DNA from: Thermocrispum agreste DSM 44070
Lineage (GTDB): Bacteria; Actinomycetota; Actinomycetes; Mycobacteriales; Pseudonocardiaceae
DNA: 64,000 nt
NCBI RefSeq assembly: GCF_000427905.1
Contig: NZ_KE386604.1
Span: forward strand, 310,001-374,000
Direction of reading: 5' to 3'
The notes beneath the pieces are model-generated. The model was not told the DNA's origin, did not search any database, and worked only from the letters and a program-made list of their open reading frames with translations. Shown piece by piece: positions 8,758 through 16,318 of the stretch. The translations under genes were made by a program, and so were the position numbers. Numbering within the stretch: position 1 is the stretch's first letter; every line of letters starts with the position of its first letter.

Positions 8758-9357
8758 ATGGATGGTTCGGTGCTTGATCCGGAGGGCGCCCGGGAGCGCT
8801 TGGCGGCGTGGAAGGGCCGGATCGACCAGCTGGCCGCCAACACCAAGGCGATGAGTGATCGCTTGCAGCAGTTGCAGGAGACGGTGGCTGATCCGCGTGG
8901 GCTGGCGAAGGTGACCGTCGACTCGACTGGGTCGTTGATCGGTTTGCAGCTGACGTCGAGGATTCAGGGGCTTCCGCCGGATGTGATCGCGCAGGCGATC
9001 ATGGACACCGTTCGCCGTGCCAAGGCCCGGTTGGCGGAGCGGTCGCGGGAGATCGTCGAGGAGACGATCGGCACCGAGTCGGCGGCAGGGCGGGCGATTG
9101 CGGCCTCGGTGGGCAAGCATCTGCTCGCCGACGATGTGTCCGAGACGGTGACCAAGACCACGCCTGCTGCCCCGCCTCCGCCGACACCGTCGCCTGGGGT
9201 GTCGATGTCGTCTGGTCTGCCGGGGTCGGCTGGCCCGGCGGGTGCTTCGCCGCCGTCCGCGCCCGCATCCACTGTGAAACCGTCGAGTGCTCCACGGCGT
9301 CCAAATCGGGTGGACGAGGACGACGACGAGGAGCCGTTCGAGTTCAAGTTCGAGTGA
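8758..9357 (+). CDS. YbaB/EbfC-like protein with acidic tail, type VII locus
   Basis: A 199-residue protein. About residues 10-110 resemble the YbaB/EbfC fold: a coiled N-terminal helix with I-D-Q-L-A-A-N-T-K-A-M, then V-T-V-D-S-T-G-S-L-I-G-L-Q-L, then the helix A-I-M-D-T-V-R-R-A-K-A-R-L. The remainder is Pro/Ser/Ala-rich and ends in an acidic E-D-D-D-E-E-P-F-E-F-K-F-E tail. Similar proteins precede EspC/WXG genes in Pseudonocardiales type VII loci; their role is unknown. GAAAGGGG precedes ATG 8758. A separate canonical ybaB lies beside recR in this window, so this copy is specialised. Confidence 0.72.
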   Translation: MDGSVLDPEGARERLAAWKGRIDQLAANTKAMSDRLQQLQETVADPRGLAKVTVDSTGSLIGLQLTSRIQGLPPDVIAQAIMDTVRRAKARLAERSREIVEETIGTESAAGRAIAASVGKHLLADDVSETVTKTTPAAPPPPTPSPGVSMSSGLPGSAGPAGASPPSAPASTVKPSSAPRRPNRVDEDDDEEPFEFKFE

Positions 9358-9372
9358 CGGCCGGGAGGTGTC

Positions 9373-9693
9373 GTGGGGCATCAGGGGTATCACGCTCCGG
9401 TGGAGGACATCACCAAGCACGCGGGCAACATCGACGCGTTGCGGGAGCGGTTCGGCGCGATCAAGGCCGCAAGCAGTCACATCGCCAAGGACAACGAGGC
9501 GTACGGGTTGTTGTGCGGGTGGATCGCGGACGTGTTGGAGGGCAAGCACGTCAAGGTCGACGACGTGATCGCCTACGTGGAGGAGAACCTGCAGCTGGTC
9601 GCTGACACGTTGCGGGATGCCGCGAAGGTCTACGAGCGCATGGAGGAACAGCATCGCGGCACCTTCCAAGCCATCGAAAGCGGGGTGCGATGA
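9373..9693 (+). CDS. EspC-like type VII (ESX) secretion-associated protein
   Basis: A 106-residue, largely helical protein from GTG 9373, preceded by GGGAGG. It has the pattern of the ESX-1 EspC family: I-T-K-H-A-G-N-I-D-A-L, A-K-D-N-E-A-Y-G-L-L-C-G-W and a C-terminal helical region with R-D-A-A-K-V-Y-E-R-M-E. In mycobacteria EspC is co-secreted by ESX-1. In this order it is probably a secreted helical partner of the downstream WXG/PPE-like protein. Its stop overlaps the next start in ATGA, so the two are translationally coupled. Confidence 0.75.
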   Translation: MGHQGYHAPVEDITKHAGNIDALRERFGAIKAASSHIAKDNEAYGLLCGWIADVLEGKHVKVDDVIAYVEENLQLVADTLRDAAKVYERMEEQHRGTFQAIESGVR

Positions 9694-10388
9694 CCGACAC
9701 CTCACTGATCGCTCCGGTCGAGTCCACGCGCAAGCCGTGGACCGGGTCCACCCTGGCCGACGGGGTCGAGGGCTTGGTGCAGGCGATCAAGTCGGAAGGC
9801 TGGGTCGACGACGTGCTGGCGGGTGCCTCGCTCGGGGTGGACGTGGCCGCCACGGTGATGGATCCGATCAGCGCGCTGCTGGCCAACGGGCTCGGCTGGG
9901 CGATCGAGTACTTCGACCCGCTGCGCGAGATGCTGGACGAGCTGACCGGCAAACCGGACGTGGTGCAATCCCACGCCCAGACCTGGGCGAACATGGCCGG
10001 CGAGTTCGCCTCGATCGCCGACGAGCTCAAGAACGCCGTCGACAACGACCTCAAAGCCTGGCAGGGCGAAGCGGCGGACGCCTACCACAACCTGATGGAG
10101 CACAACGTCGAGGCCATCAACGGCCTGTCCGCCATCTGCACCGCCATGCAATCGGCCACCGAAGGCGCCGGCGGCCTGGTCCAGCTCACCAGGGACATCG
10201 TCCGCGACCTTATCGCCGACCTGGTCGCCCGCGTCATCGTCTGGGCCGCCGAAGCGATCTTCGTCGTCACCATCCCCGTCATCGCCTCACAAATCGCCGC
10301 CGCCGTCGTCAAATGGGCCGGCCGCATCCTCACCTACGTCACCGCCCTGATCACCAGCCTCACCAACCTCGCCAAACTCCTCGGGTGA
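9690..10388 (+). CDS. WXG100/PPE-like type VII secretion carrier protein
   Basis: A 232-residue protein. The middle (about residues 90-165) has a helix-turn-helix WXG-type module with K-A-W-Q-G-E-A-A-D-A-Y at the turn (Trp-Gln-Gly). A C-terminal hydrophobic helix pair (~170-225: V-I-V-W-A-A-E-A-I-F-V-V-T-I-P-V and following) may insert in or cross a membrane. This is the usual targeting head of Pseudonocardiales type VII toxins, but here it ends at L-A-K-L-L-G without a toxin tail. The toxin-like protein is encoded 7 bases downstream, so head and tail are separate genes. Coupled by ATGA to the EspC-like gene. Confidence 0.78.
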   Translation: MTDTSLIAPVESTRKPWTGSTLADGVEGLVQAIKSEGWVDDVLAGASLGVDVAATVMDPISALLANGLGWAIEYFDPLREMLDELTGKPDVVQSHAQTWANMAGEFASIADELKNAVDNDLKAWQGEAADAYHNLMEHNVEAINGLSAICTAMQSATEGAGGLVQLTRDIVRDLIADLVARVIVWAAEAIFVVTIPVIASQIAAAVVKWAGRILTYVTALITSLTNLAKLLG

Positions 10389-10395
10389 ACCGACC

Positions 10396-11040
10396 ATGAC
10401 ACCCAAACCGAAAACACCCAACACCACCGGGAAAACCCCAGCAACGAACAAAGGCGACGGCAACAGCGCCGACGGCAAGAAGCAGTCGACCACCAAAGGC
10501 ACGCCCACCATCGACAGCGTCGATCAAGGCGTGGCCGAGGTCAAAGCCAGGGCGATCGAGGGGCGGCCGAACAACGCCCTCAAGAAGACCCTGGAGGATC
10601 CCACGAAGTCCAGCACGGACTCCGAGACGAACAAGGGCGACAAGGACGACAAGGGGCCCGAGAACCAGGAGAAGGACAAGGAGCGGACCGAGGAGAAGGA
10701 GCGGGAGAAGGAGAAGGACGAGGGCAAGGACAAGGACGAGAAGAAGGACAAGGACGGGGACCAGCAGGGGCAGGAGGAGCTGCCACCCGGCGTCAAGGAG
10801 GGATGGACCAAACGCACGGCCGACAACGGCAAGGGCGTCGTGTGGCAGCGCCCCGGCGCCCAAGGAAACGCCGACATGGTCCGCATCATGGATCCGACGC
10901 CTCGGTACCCGTATGGATATGTCCGGTTCTACAACAAGCACGGCCAGCCGATAAATTTGGACGGCAAGCCGGGCTCCAGGGCGGACACCCACATTCCCAG
11001 AAATCCGGACGGATCGTATCCGGTGCCCAAAGGCTGGTAG
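10396..11040 (+). CDS. Toxin-like protein: Lys/Glu/Asp-rich linker plus polymorphic-toxin-type C-terminal domain
   Basis: 214 residues. Residues 1-45 are Thr/Pro/Lys-rich, and ~75-130 form a charged K-D-K-E-R-T-E-E-K-E-R tract of low complexity. The last ~80 residues (from G-W-T-K-R-T) form a compact domain with Q-R-P-G-A-Q-G-N-A-D, P-Y-G-Y-V-R-F-Y-N and G-Q-P-I-N-L-D-G-K-P-G, ending H-I-P-R-N-P-D-G-S-Y-P-V-P-K-G-W. This resembles the extreme C-terminal toxin modules of Rhs/WapA/LXG-type polymorphic toxins as I recall them, probably a nuclease; the exact family is unassigned. It has no WXG or PPE head of its own. The next gene is a candidate immunity protein. Confidence 0.65.
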   Translation: MTPKPKTPNTTGKTPATNKGDGNSADGKKQSTTKGTPTIDSVDQGVAEVKARAIEGRPNNALKKTLEDPTKSSTDSETNKGDKDDKGPENQEKDKERTEEKEREKEKDEGKDKDEKKDKDGDQQGQEELPPGVKEGWTKRTADNGKGVVWQRPGAQGNADMVRIMDPTPRYPYGYVRFYNKHGQPINLDGKPGSRADTHIPRNPDGSYPVPKGW

Positions 11041-11049
11041 GAGATGACT

Positions 11050-11418
11050 ATGGACTTGGGCGTTGCTGGGCAGTTCATCGCGGAAGCGACGGGCGAATTC
11101 GCGCTGGTCGTGCGCACCGACGGTGGGGTCGAGGTGCGAGTCGAGTCCGATTTCACGGTGTCCGGCAACCGGGGCACGGTGACGTATTCGCCGGACACCA
11201 TCACCGACTCCACGGTGTTCAACTGGCTGGTCGGCAAGCGCATCATCGCGGCAGTCGTCGACGATGCGGGCGCGCTGACCATGACGCTGGCCGACGGTAC
11301 GAAGATCTCGGTGCCGCCGGACGAGGAGTTCGAGGCGTGGACGCTTGCCGGGCCCGGCGCGCGGAAGATCGTGTCCATGCCGGGCGGCGAACTCACCGTG
11401 TTCAGCGGCGACAAGTAG
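11050..11418 (+). CDS. Candidate immunity protein (DUF6188-like)
   Basis: A 122-residue protein, mostly beta-strand and acidic, with no signal peptide: F-A-L-V-V-R-T-D-G-G-V-E-V-R-V-E, T-V-F-N-W-L-V-G-K-R-I-I-A-A-V-V, L-T-M-T-L-A-D-G-T-K-I. Position directly behind the toxin-like gene and small acidic composition suggest an immunity protein. The strand pattern recalls DUF6188-type proteins, a tentative match. ATG 11050 is chosen over ATG 11044 because AGGAG at 11039-11043 gives correct spacing only to the former. It ends the cassette; tRNA-Ser follows on the opposite strand. Confidence 0.6.
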   Translation: MDLGVAGQFIAEATGEFALVVRTDGGVEVRVESDFTVSGNRGTVTYSPDTITDSTVFNWLVGKRIIAAVVDDAGALTMTLADGTKISVPPDEEFEAWTLAGPGARKIVSMPGGELTVFSGDK

Positions 11419-11568
11419 CCAGGACGGAGCGAGTGCTCCGGCACTGATCACCGTGGCTTGGACGAAGTGAGCGCTTGGCGTCCGAGCGACGTCGGTGCGG
11501 TTTCCGCGACCAACCGCCGACATGCGGCGGCTGCCCCGGATCATCCAGGGCAGCGCGCCGGCATCTTG

Positions 11569-11659
11569 CGGAGGCTGCGGGATTCGAACCCGCGAGGGGG
11601 CTCAAACCCCCAACCGCATTAGCAGTGCGGCGCCATAGACCAGACTAGGCGAAGCCTCC
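11569..11659 (-). tRNA. tRNA-Ser(GCT)
   Basis: A 91-nt class II tRNA on the minus strand. The acceptor arm is GGAGGCT/AGCCTCC, the anticodon stem CCGCA/TGCGG holds loop CTGCTAA (anticodon GCT, reads AGC/AGU), and there is a long variable arm and T loop TTCGAAT. The discriminator is G, with no encoded CCA. It flanks the type VII toxin cassette on its right side, opposite to tRNA-Arg on the left. Confidence 0.95.
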
Positions 11660-12027
11660 CGGGTATATCGGTGCGACTAGGTTACCGTCCACCCTCCGCG
11701 CGACCCACCCCGCCCCCACCATCTCCGTGGCCACGCCCACCGAGCAGCCGACGGAGCCGGCGCTGACCGCCGGAAGGCATGGGCCGGTGCCCCGCGCTGG
11801 GCGGCCGCCAGAACTCAATTTCTCCGATCCGTACCTGGGAGGTGCCGGTGCCCCGCGCTGGAAGGCCGCCAGGGTCGGCACTTGCGGAAGCCGAGGCAGG
11901 CTGACACACCCGGGAGCGGACCCGGACCGCTCAGCGGTCGGTCCGGGCCGCGGGCTCCGGCTCTTGGGTGGCTTTCAGGTCTCGGCGTTGTCCGCCGGGG
12001 GCGCGGGCTCCGGCTCTCCGGTGGCCC
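11660..12027. repeat. Intergenic stretch with two imperfect direct-repeat pairs
   Basis: A 28-base element with core GCCGGTGCCCCGCGCTGG occurs at 11783 and 11844 (period 61). A second, ~50-base element occurs at 11951 and 12004 (period 53, about 80 percent identical). The second copy covers the last codons and stop of the acetoacetyl-CoA synthetase gene, so the first copy is a degraded duplicate of the gene's 3' end. No gene is recognised here. Confidence 0.6.
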
Positions 12028-14010
12028 TCAGGTCTCGGCCTTGCCCGCCATCGCCACGAACGGCTTCAGCGCCGCTGGATCGGCCAACGCGTCCGCGCTG
12101 ATGGCCTCGGCCGGGTCGACGCCGCTGAGGATCTTCTTCACCGGCACCTCGCACTTCTTGCCGTTCAACGTCCGGGGGATGGCCGGCACCTCGATGAACC
12201 GGTCCGGAACGTGCCGGGGCGACAGTTCGGACCGCAGCTTCGTGCGCAGCTGCGGCTCCAGCTCTGCCAGCGATGCCCCCGGCGCCAGCACGAGGAAGCA
12301 CAGCAGTGCGCCCTCTTCCTCGCCGATCCGGGTTGTGTCGATCACCAGCGAGTCGGTGATGGCGTCGAAGCTTTCCACCACGCGGTAGAACTCCGCAGTG
12401 CCCATCCGCACCCCGCCGCGGTTCAACGTCGAGTCGCTGCGGCCGTAGATGACCGCGGATCCGCGTTCGGTGATCCGCACCCAGTCGCCGTGCCGCCACA
12501 CGCCGGGGAAGTCCTCGAAGTACGCGGCACGCAGCCGCGACCCGTCGGGGTCGTTCCAGAAGGACACCGGCATCGACGGCATCGGCTTGGTGACCACCAG
12601 CTCGCCGACCTCGTCGACGATTTCGTTGCCGTGCTCGTCGTATGCCGCCACGGCCGCCCCCAGCGAACGACACGACAGCTCGCCGAGCCATACCGGCACG
12701 TCCGGCGAGGCGCCGAGGAATGCCGTGCAGACGTCCGTCCCGCCGGAGACGGAACAGATCTGCACCGGGCCGACCTCGTCGACGATCCATCGGAATCCGT
12801 CCACCGACAGCGGCGCACCGGTCGACCCGATGGCGCGCATGGCCGACAGATCGTGCTCCGCGGCCGGCCGGATCTTCTGCTTCATGCAGCTCTGCACGAA
12901 CGGCGCCGAGGTCCCGAAGTACGTGATCCGATGCTGGGCGGCCAGCCGCCACAACGTGCTCAGGTCCGGGTGTCCCGGGCTGCCGTCGAACAGCACCACG
13001 GTGCTGCCCACCAGCAAGCCCGACACCAGGAAGTTCCACATCATCCACCCGGTGGTGGTGAACCAGAAGAACCGCTCGCCGGGCCCCAGGTCGAGCGCCA
13101 ACGCCATCTGCTTGAGGTGCTCGACGACGATCCCGCCGTGCCCCTGCACGATGCCCTTCGGCAGGCCCGTGGTCCCCGACGAATACAGCACCCACAGCGG
13201 GTGCTCGAACGGCACCGGTTCGTACTCCAGTGGCGCGCCGTCGTGCTCGGCCAACGCGGTGTCGAAATCCACTGCGCCCGCCAGCTGCTCCTGCTCCAGC
13301 TCGACGTAGTCGATCAGCAAGATGCCCTGCAGCGACGGCATCTTCCCGGCCAGTTCCCGCACCGTCGGCCGCACGTCGAACTTCTTGCCGTTGTACAGGT
13401 AGCCGTTGACCGCCAGCATCACCTTCGGCTCGATCTGGGTGAACCGGTCGGCGACGGCCCGCACACCGAAGTCCGGCGAGCACGACGACCAGATCGCCCC
13501 CAGGCTCGCCGCGGCCAGGAACGTCACCAGCGTCTGCGGGCAGTTCGGCGCCAGCGCCACGACCCGGTCACCACGCTGCACGCCCAGCGCGCGCAGCATG
13601 CCGCGCGCCGCACCTACCTTCGCGCGCAACTCACCGAACGTCAGCTGCTGCTCCAGCCCGTCTTCCCGGCGGAAGATCACCGCGAGCTCGTCGTCGGCCT
13701 TCTCGGCCCCGGCAACACCGCTCAGCGCATGCTCGGCGTAGTTGAGCTCGCCGCCCGGGAACCACCGCACACCGGGCATCCGGTCGCCTTCGCGGACCGC
13801 GCTCGGCTCGCTGCGCCACCGCACGCCGATGAACTCGCTGAACGCGGACCAGAACGTGTCGAGCTCGTCGACCGACCACCGCCACAGGTCTTCGTAGCGG
13901 CTGACATCGAGCCCGTGCTGCTCGGACAGCCATCGTTTGAACTGCTCGATGCGGGTGTCGGGCAGACGATGCGGATCCGGACGCCAGAGGACTTCGGGGA
14001 TGTCGGACAT
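12028..14010 (-). CDS. Acetoacetyl-CoA synthetase (acetoacetate--CoA ligase)
   Basis: A 660-residue acyl-adenylating enzyme of the acetoacetyl-CoA synthetase subgroup, activating acetoacetate with ATP and CoA in the cytoplasm. The AMP-binding P-loop is Y-S-S-G-T-T-G-L-P-K-G. The subgroup-typical N-terminus is W-R-P-D-P-H-R-L, followed by F-W-S-A-F-S-E-F. The adenylate motif region is Y-G-R-S-D-S-T-L-N-R-G-G-V-R-M-G, and the catalytic C-terminal lysine lies in L-N-G-K-K-C-E-V-P-V-K-K-I-L. Length is normal. It stands alone between tRNA-Ser and the second type VII locus. Confidence 0.93.
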   Translation of the reverse strand: MSDIPEVLWRPDPHRLPDTRIEQFKRWLSEQHGLDVSRYEDLWRWSVDELDTFWSAFSEFIGVRWRSEPSAVREGDRMPGVRWFPGGELNYAEHALSGVAGAEKADDELAVIFRREDGLEQQLTFGELRAKVGAARGMLRALGVQRGDRVVALAPNCPQTLVTFLAAASLGAIWSSCSPDFGVRAVADRFTQIEPKVMLAVNGYLYNGKKFDVRPTVRELAGKMPSLQGILLIDYVELEQEQLAGAVDFDTALAEHDGAPLEYEPVPFEHPLWVLYSSGTTGLPKGIVQGHGGIVVEHLKQMALALDLGPGERFFWFTTTGWMMWNFLVSGLLVGSTVVLFDGSPGHPDLSTLWRLAAQHRITYFGTSAPFVQSCMKQKIRPAAEHDLSAMRAIGSTGAPLSVDGFRWIVDEVGPVQICSVSGGTDVCTAFLGASPDVPVWLGELSCRSLGAAVAAYDEHGNEIVDEVGELVVTKPMPSMPVSFWNDPDGSRLRAAYFEDFPGVWRHGDWVRITERGSAVIYGRSDSTLNRGGVRMGTAEFYRVVESFDAITDSLVIDTTRIGEEEGALLCFLVLAPGASLAELEPQLRTKLRSELSPRHVPDRFIEVPAIPRTLNGKKCEVPVKKILSGVDPAEAISADALADPAALKPFVAMAGKAET

Positions 14011-14038
14011 GCCCCGCAGACTAATGCGGCACTGTGGA

Positions 14039-14809
14039 TCAGACCACGGTGTCGAGCATCTCCTCGGCCATGGCGACCAGCCTGGCCTCGTCCGCGGGCG
14101 TCACCGTCATCCACTCGCCGTCGGTGCGCAGCGCGTACCGGCCGTCCTCGGCGTCCACCCACGACACGGTCACCGGCGCACGATGCCAGCGGCCACGGCC
14201 GTCTCTGGCCTTCGCGCCGAGGCGGCCGCCGCCGAACCTGGTCCCGAACGCCTTGGACAGCACAAGACACTCTTCCCGTCGCACGCCCAGTTCGGTGAGC
14301 GTTTCGACGAACCCGCTGACGCCGTCCTGCGCGGCGGCCGAGCACGCCTTCTCGAAATCCGCGATCGGCAGGTTGGCCGAGATGCCGCTGCCCGGGTTCA
14401 TCGGCGGGGGCACCTCGAGCATGGTGCGCACCAGCGCGTCGCTGCTCGCCGGCCCGATCCGGACCTGAGTGTTCACCCGTGCCACCGCCGCCGCCCGTCC
14501 CGCGGTGATGCCGCCGAGCGCGCGCAGCGACGCTTCCCGGGTATCGACCTGGAGCTCGAGCATGGCCTCGGCGTCCGCGATGGTCCGCAGCAGTCCGGCC
14601 AGGTCACCGGCCGGACGCTCCACCGTGCCGAGGTCGCGCATCGTCAGCGCCTCGCTCACGATGGCCGACCACTCGGCCCTGGCCCGCGGTGTCCGCCCGA
14701 ACGCCGGTATGCCCAGCCACTCCGGCACGTCGCCCAGATCGAGCCCGCGCCACAGCAGAAAGAACTCCGCCGCGTGCAGTTCGATCCAACCCGTTTCCTC
14801 GTCGCGCAC
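14039..14809 (-). CDS. EspG-family ESX (type VII) secretion chaperone
   Basis: A 256-residue protein of the EspG family, cytosolic chaperones that bind PPE proteins before export. Recognisable features are the N-terminal F-F-L-L-W-R-G-L-D-L-G strand, A-L-G-G-I-T-A-G-R and the C-terminal W-V-D-A-E-D-G-R-Y region. The GTG start at 14809 follows GGAGGA with 6-base spacing. It lies 12 bases after the PPE-like gene in the same direction, matching the PPE/EspG partnership known from mycobacteria. It may also serve the carrier encoded at 9690, which has no EspG of its own. Confidence 0.82.
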   Translation of the reverse strand: MRDEETGWIELHAAEFFLLWRGLDLGDVPEWLGIPAFGRTPRARAEWSAIVSEALTMRDLGTVERPAGDLAGLLRTIADAEAMLELQVDTREASLRALGGITAGRAAAVARVNTQVRIGPASSDALVRTMLEVPPPMNPGSGISANLPIADFEKACSAAAQDGVSGFVETLTELGVRREECLVLSKAFGTRFGGGRLGAKARDGRGRWHRAPVTVSWVDAEDGRYALRTDGEWMTVTPADEARLVAMAEEMLDTVV

Positions 14810-14821
14810 CCGTCCTCCGGT

Positions 14822-16318
14822 CTAGAACCGCCGCGGCGGCTCGTCGTCGCCGGCCTCCCCGAGGAGCCTGCGTTGAATGTCGTTCTTGCCGACGTCGAAG
14901 ATGCCTTCTTCGCCGGCTACCGGCGTGGAGCGCTTGTGCGACCGATCGTCGGACCGGCCCCCTGCGGCTCCGGCGCCCATCGCGCCCACGGGCATGGCGC
15001 CCATGCCCCGGGCACCGGCACCGGCTCCGGCGCCGGCCGCAGCGGCCGCCGGGCCAGCGGCGGGTGCGCCCGCATTGCCGCCGGCGAGCACACCGGAATG
15101 CGCGCCGCCGCCAAGAGATCCCGAGCCACCTGGCGTGCCGCCGGCCGCGCCACCGCCGAGACTGCCGACGCCGCCGACAGCACCGACTGTCCCGGAGATG
15201 GCACCCGCAGCGCCGGCGCCGGTGGCCACGGCGGCGCCGGATGCCGCCGACGTGGTCGTCCGCGGCGGCTGGTCCGGCACCCGGGGCGCCCTCGGCTCGT
15301 CGTCCGGACGACGCCGCCGGTCGTCCGGCACCTCCTGCTTGAGCGGTGTGAACCACGGGACCGAGCCGTACACCTCGGCCGACTCGCGCTGCATCGTCCG
15401 CATGACCTCGGCGGCTCGCCGGTGCGCCGCGCGGGACTTCTCCAGCGGCCCCCACGGATCCTGGACCAGCAGCCCGGCGTTGGAGAGATCCTGGCTGACG
15501 AACGGGCTACCGGAAGGGGACAGCACCCGGACCCCGTCGGACGCCGACATGGCCATCGTGCCGCCACTGGACGCCGACATGGCCATGGTGCCGCCACTGG
15601 ACGCCAGCGCCACCGAACCGCCACCGCTCACGCCACCGGCCACCCCGCCGGTGCCGCCCGCCGACGGGGTCGGCATGGGGATCTGCTCGGGCACCAGGAC
15701 CGGCTCCGGCATCTCCCGGGCGGCCCGCACCGCGATGTCCGTCTGCCTGCTCACGCACGTGCCCGCCTCGTGCGCGCGGCCGCCGGTGTCCTCGGCCCAG
15801 CGGGCCAGCTGCGCGGCCGTCTTCCTGGCCAGCTCGGCGGCCGACCCTTCCCAGCCCGCTTCCGACTTGCGCGCGGCCCGGTCCAGGTCGTCGGCGATCT
15901 CCTGCAGCAACACGCCGACGTCGCCCCACTTGGCCGCCACCGCGTTGGCCCCGGCCACGTCCAGGCCCTGGGTGGCCATCAGGTAGAGCTCTTCATGGCT
16001 CCACGTCATCCAGTCGATGTCGGCGTGCAGATCGCCCGCGCCGAGCGGTCCGTAGTCGGTGTCCTTCGGCCAATGGTCCGGCGGGATGCAGCCACCCGGC
16101 CCGATACCCATCGACGACGACCCGCCGCGATCGGCAGGCGTCTCGTCGCGCTCGTCCGGCGGGGTGCCGTCGGTGTCCCAGCCGTCGTCCGTGCCCCAGG
16201 TGCCGCCGCCCTTCGGCAGACCGGGTTCGTCCGGCCGGACACAACCGCCGGGAGCAATGCCTTGGGCCTGCCCGCCACCACGCCCGCGCAGGCCGCCTTC
16301 GGAAGGTGGGAGGGTCAC
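14822..16318 (-). CDS. PPE-like type VII secretion substrate with Gly/Ala-rich tail
   Basis: 498 residues. Residues ~100-215 form the helical PPE/WXG-type module (W-M-T-W-S-H-E-E-L-Y; G-W-E-G-S-A-A-E-L-A turn). Before it the N-terminus repeats a G-I-A-P-G-G-C-V-R-P-D-E-P / G-I-G-P-G-G-C-I-P-P-D motif with one Cys each, an unusual extension. The C-terminal half (~330-460) is Gly/Ala/Pro-rich low complexity, ending in a short charged segment with D-V-G-K-N-D-I-Q-R-R-L-L-G-E-A. Two adjacent copies of S-S-G-G-T-M-A-M-S-A-S occur near residue 260. GTG 16318 overlaps the upstream stop by 4 bases. The likely chaperone is the following EspG gene. Confidence 0.8.
   Translation of the reverse strand: MTLPPSEGGLRGRGGGQAQGIAPGGCVRPDEPGLPKGGGTWGTDDGWDTDGTPPDERDETPADRGGSSSMGIGPGGCIPPDHWPKDTDYGPLGAGDLHADIDWMTWSHEELYLMATQGLDVAGANAVAAKWGDVGVLLQEIADDLDRAARKSEAGWEGSAAELARKTAAQLARWAEDTGGRAHEAGTCVSRQTDIAVRAAREMPEPVLVPEQIPMPTPSAGGTGGVAGGVSGGGSVALASSGGTMAMSASSGGTMAMSASDGVRVLSPSGSPFVSQDLSNAGLLVQDPWGPLEKSRAAHRRAAEVMRTMQRESAEVYGSVPWFTPLKQEVPDDRRRRPDDEPRAPRVPDQPPRTTTSAASGAAVATGAGAAGAISGTVGAVGGVGSLGGGAAGGTPGGSGSLGGGAHSGVLAGGNAGAPAAGPAAAAAGAGAGAGARGMGAMPVGAMGAGAAGGRSDDRSHKRSTPVAGEEGIFDVGKNDIQRRLLGEAGDDEPPRRF

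Noticed and set aside
10388-10396. Carrier and toxin genes being one gene split by sequencing error
   Set aside because: The carrier ends in a clean stop, the toxin frame begins with its own ATG 7 bases on and a natural linker; a single-base error is possible but not needed. Kept as a finding with a caveat.
11968-14298. 776-codon frame on the plus strand over acetoacetyl-CoA synthetase
   Set aside because: Antisense shadow of a clearly real gene with conserved adenylation motifs.
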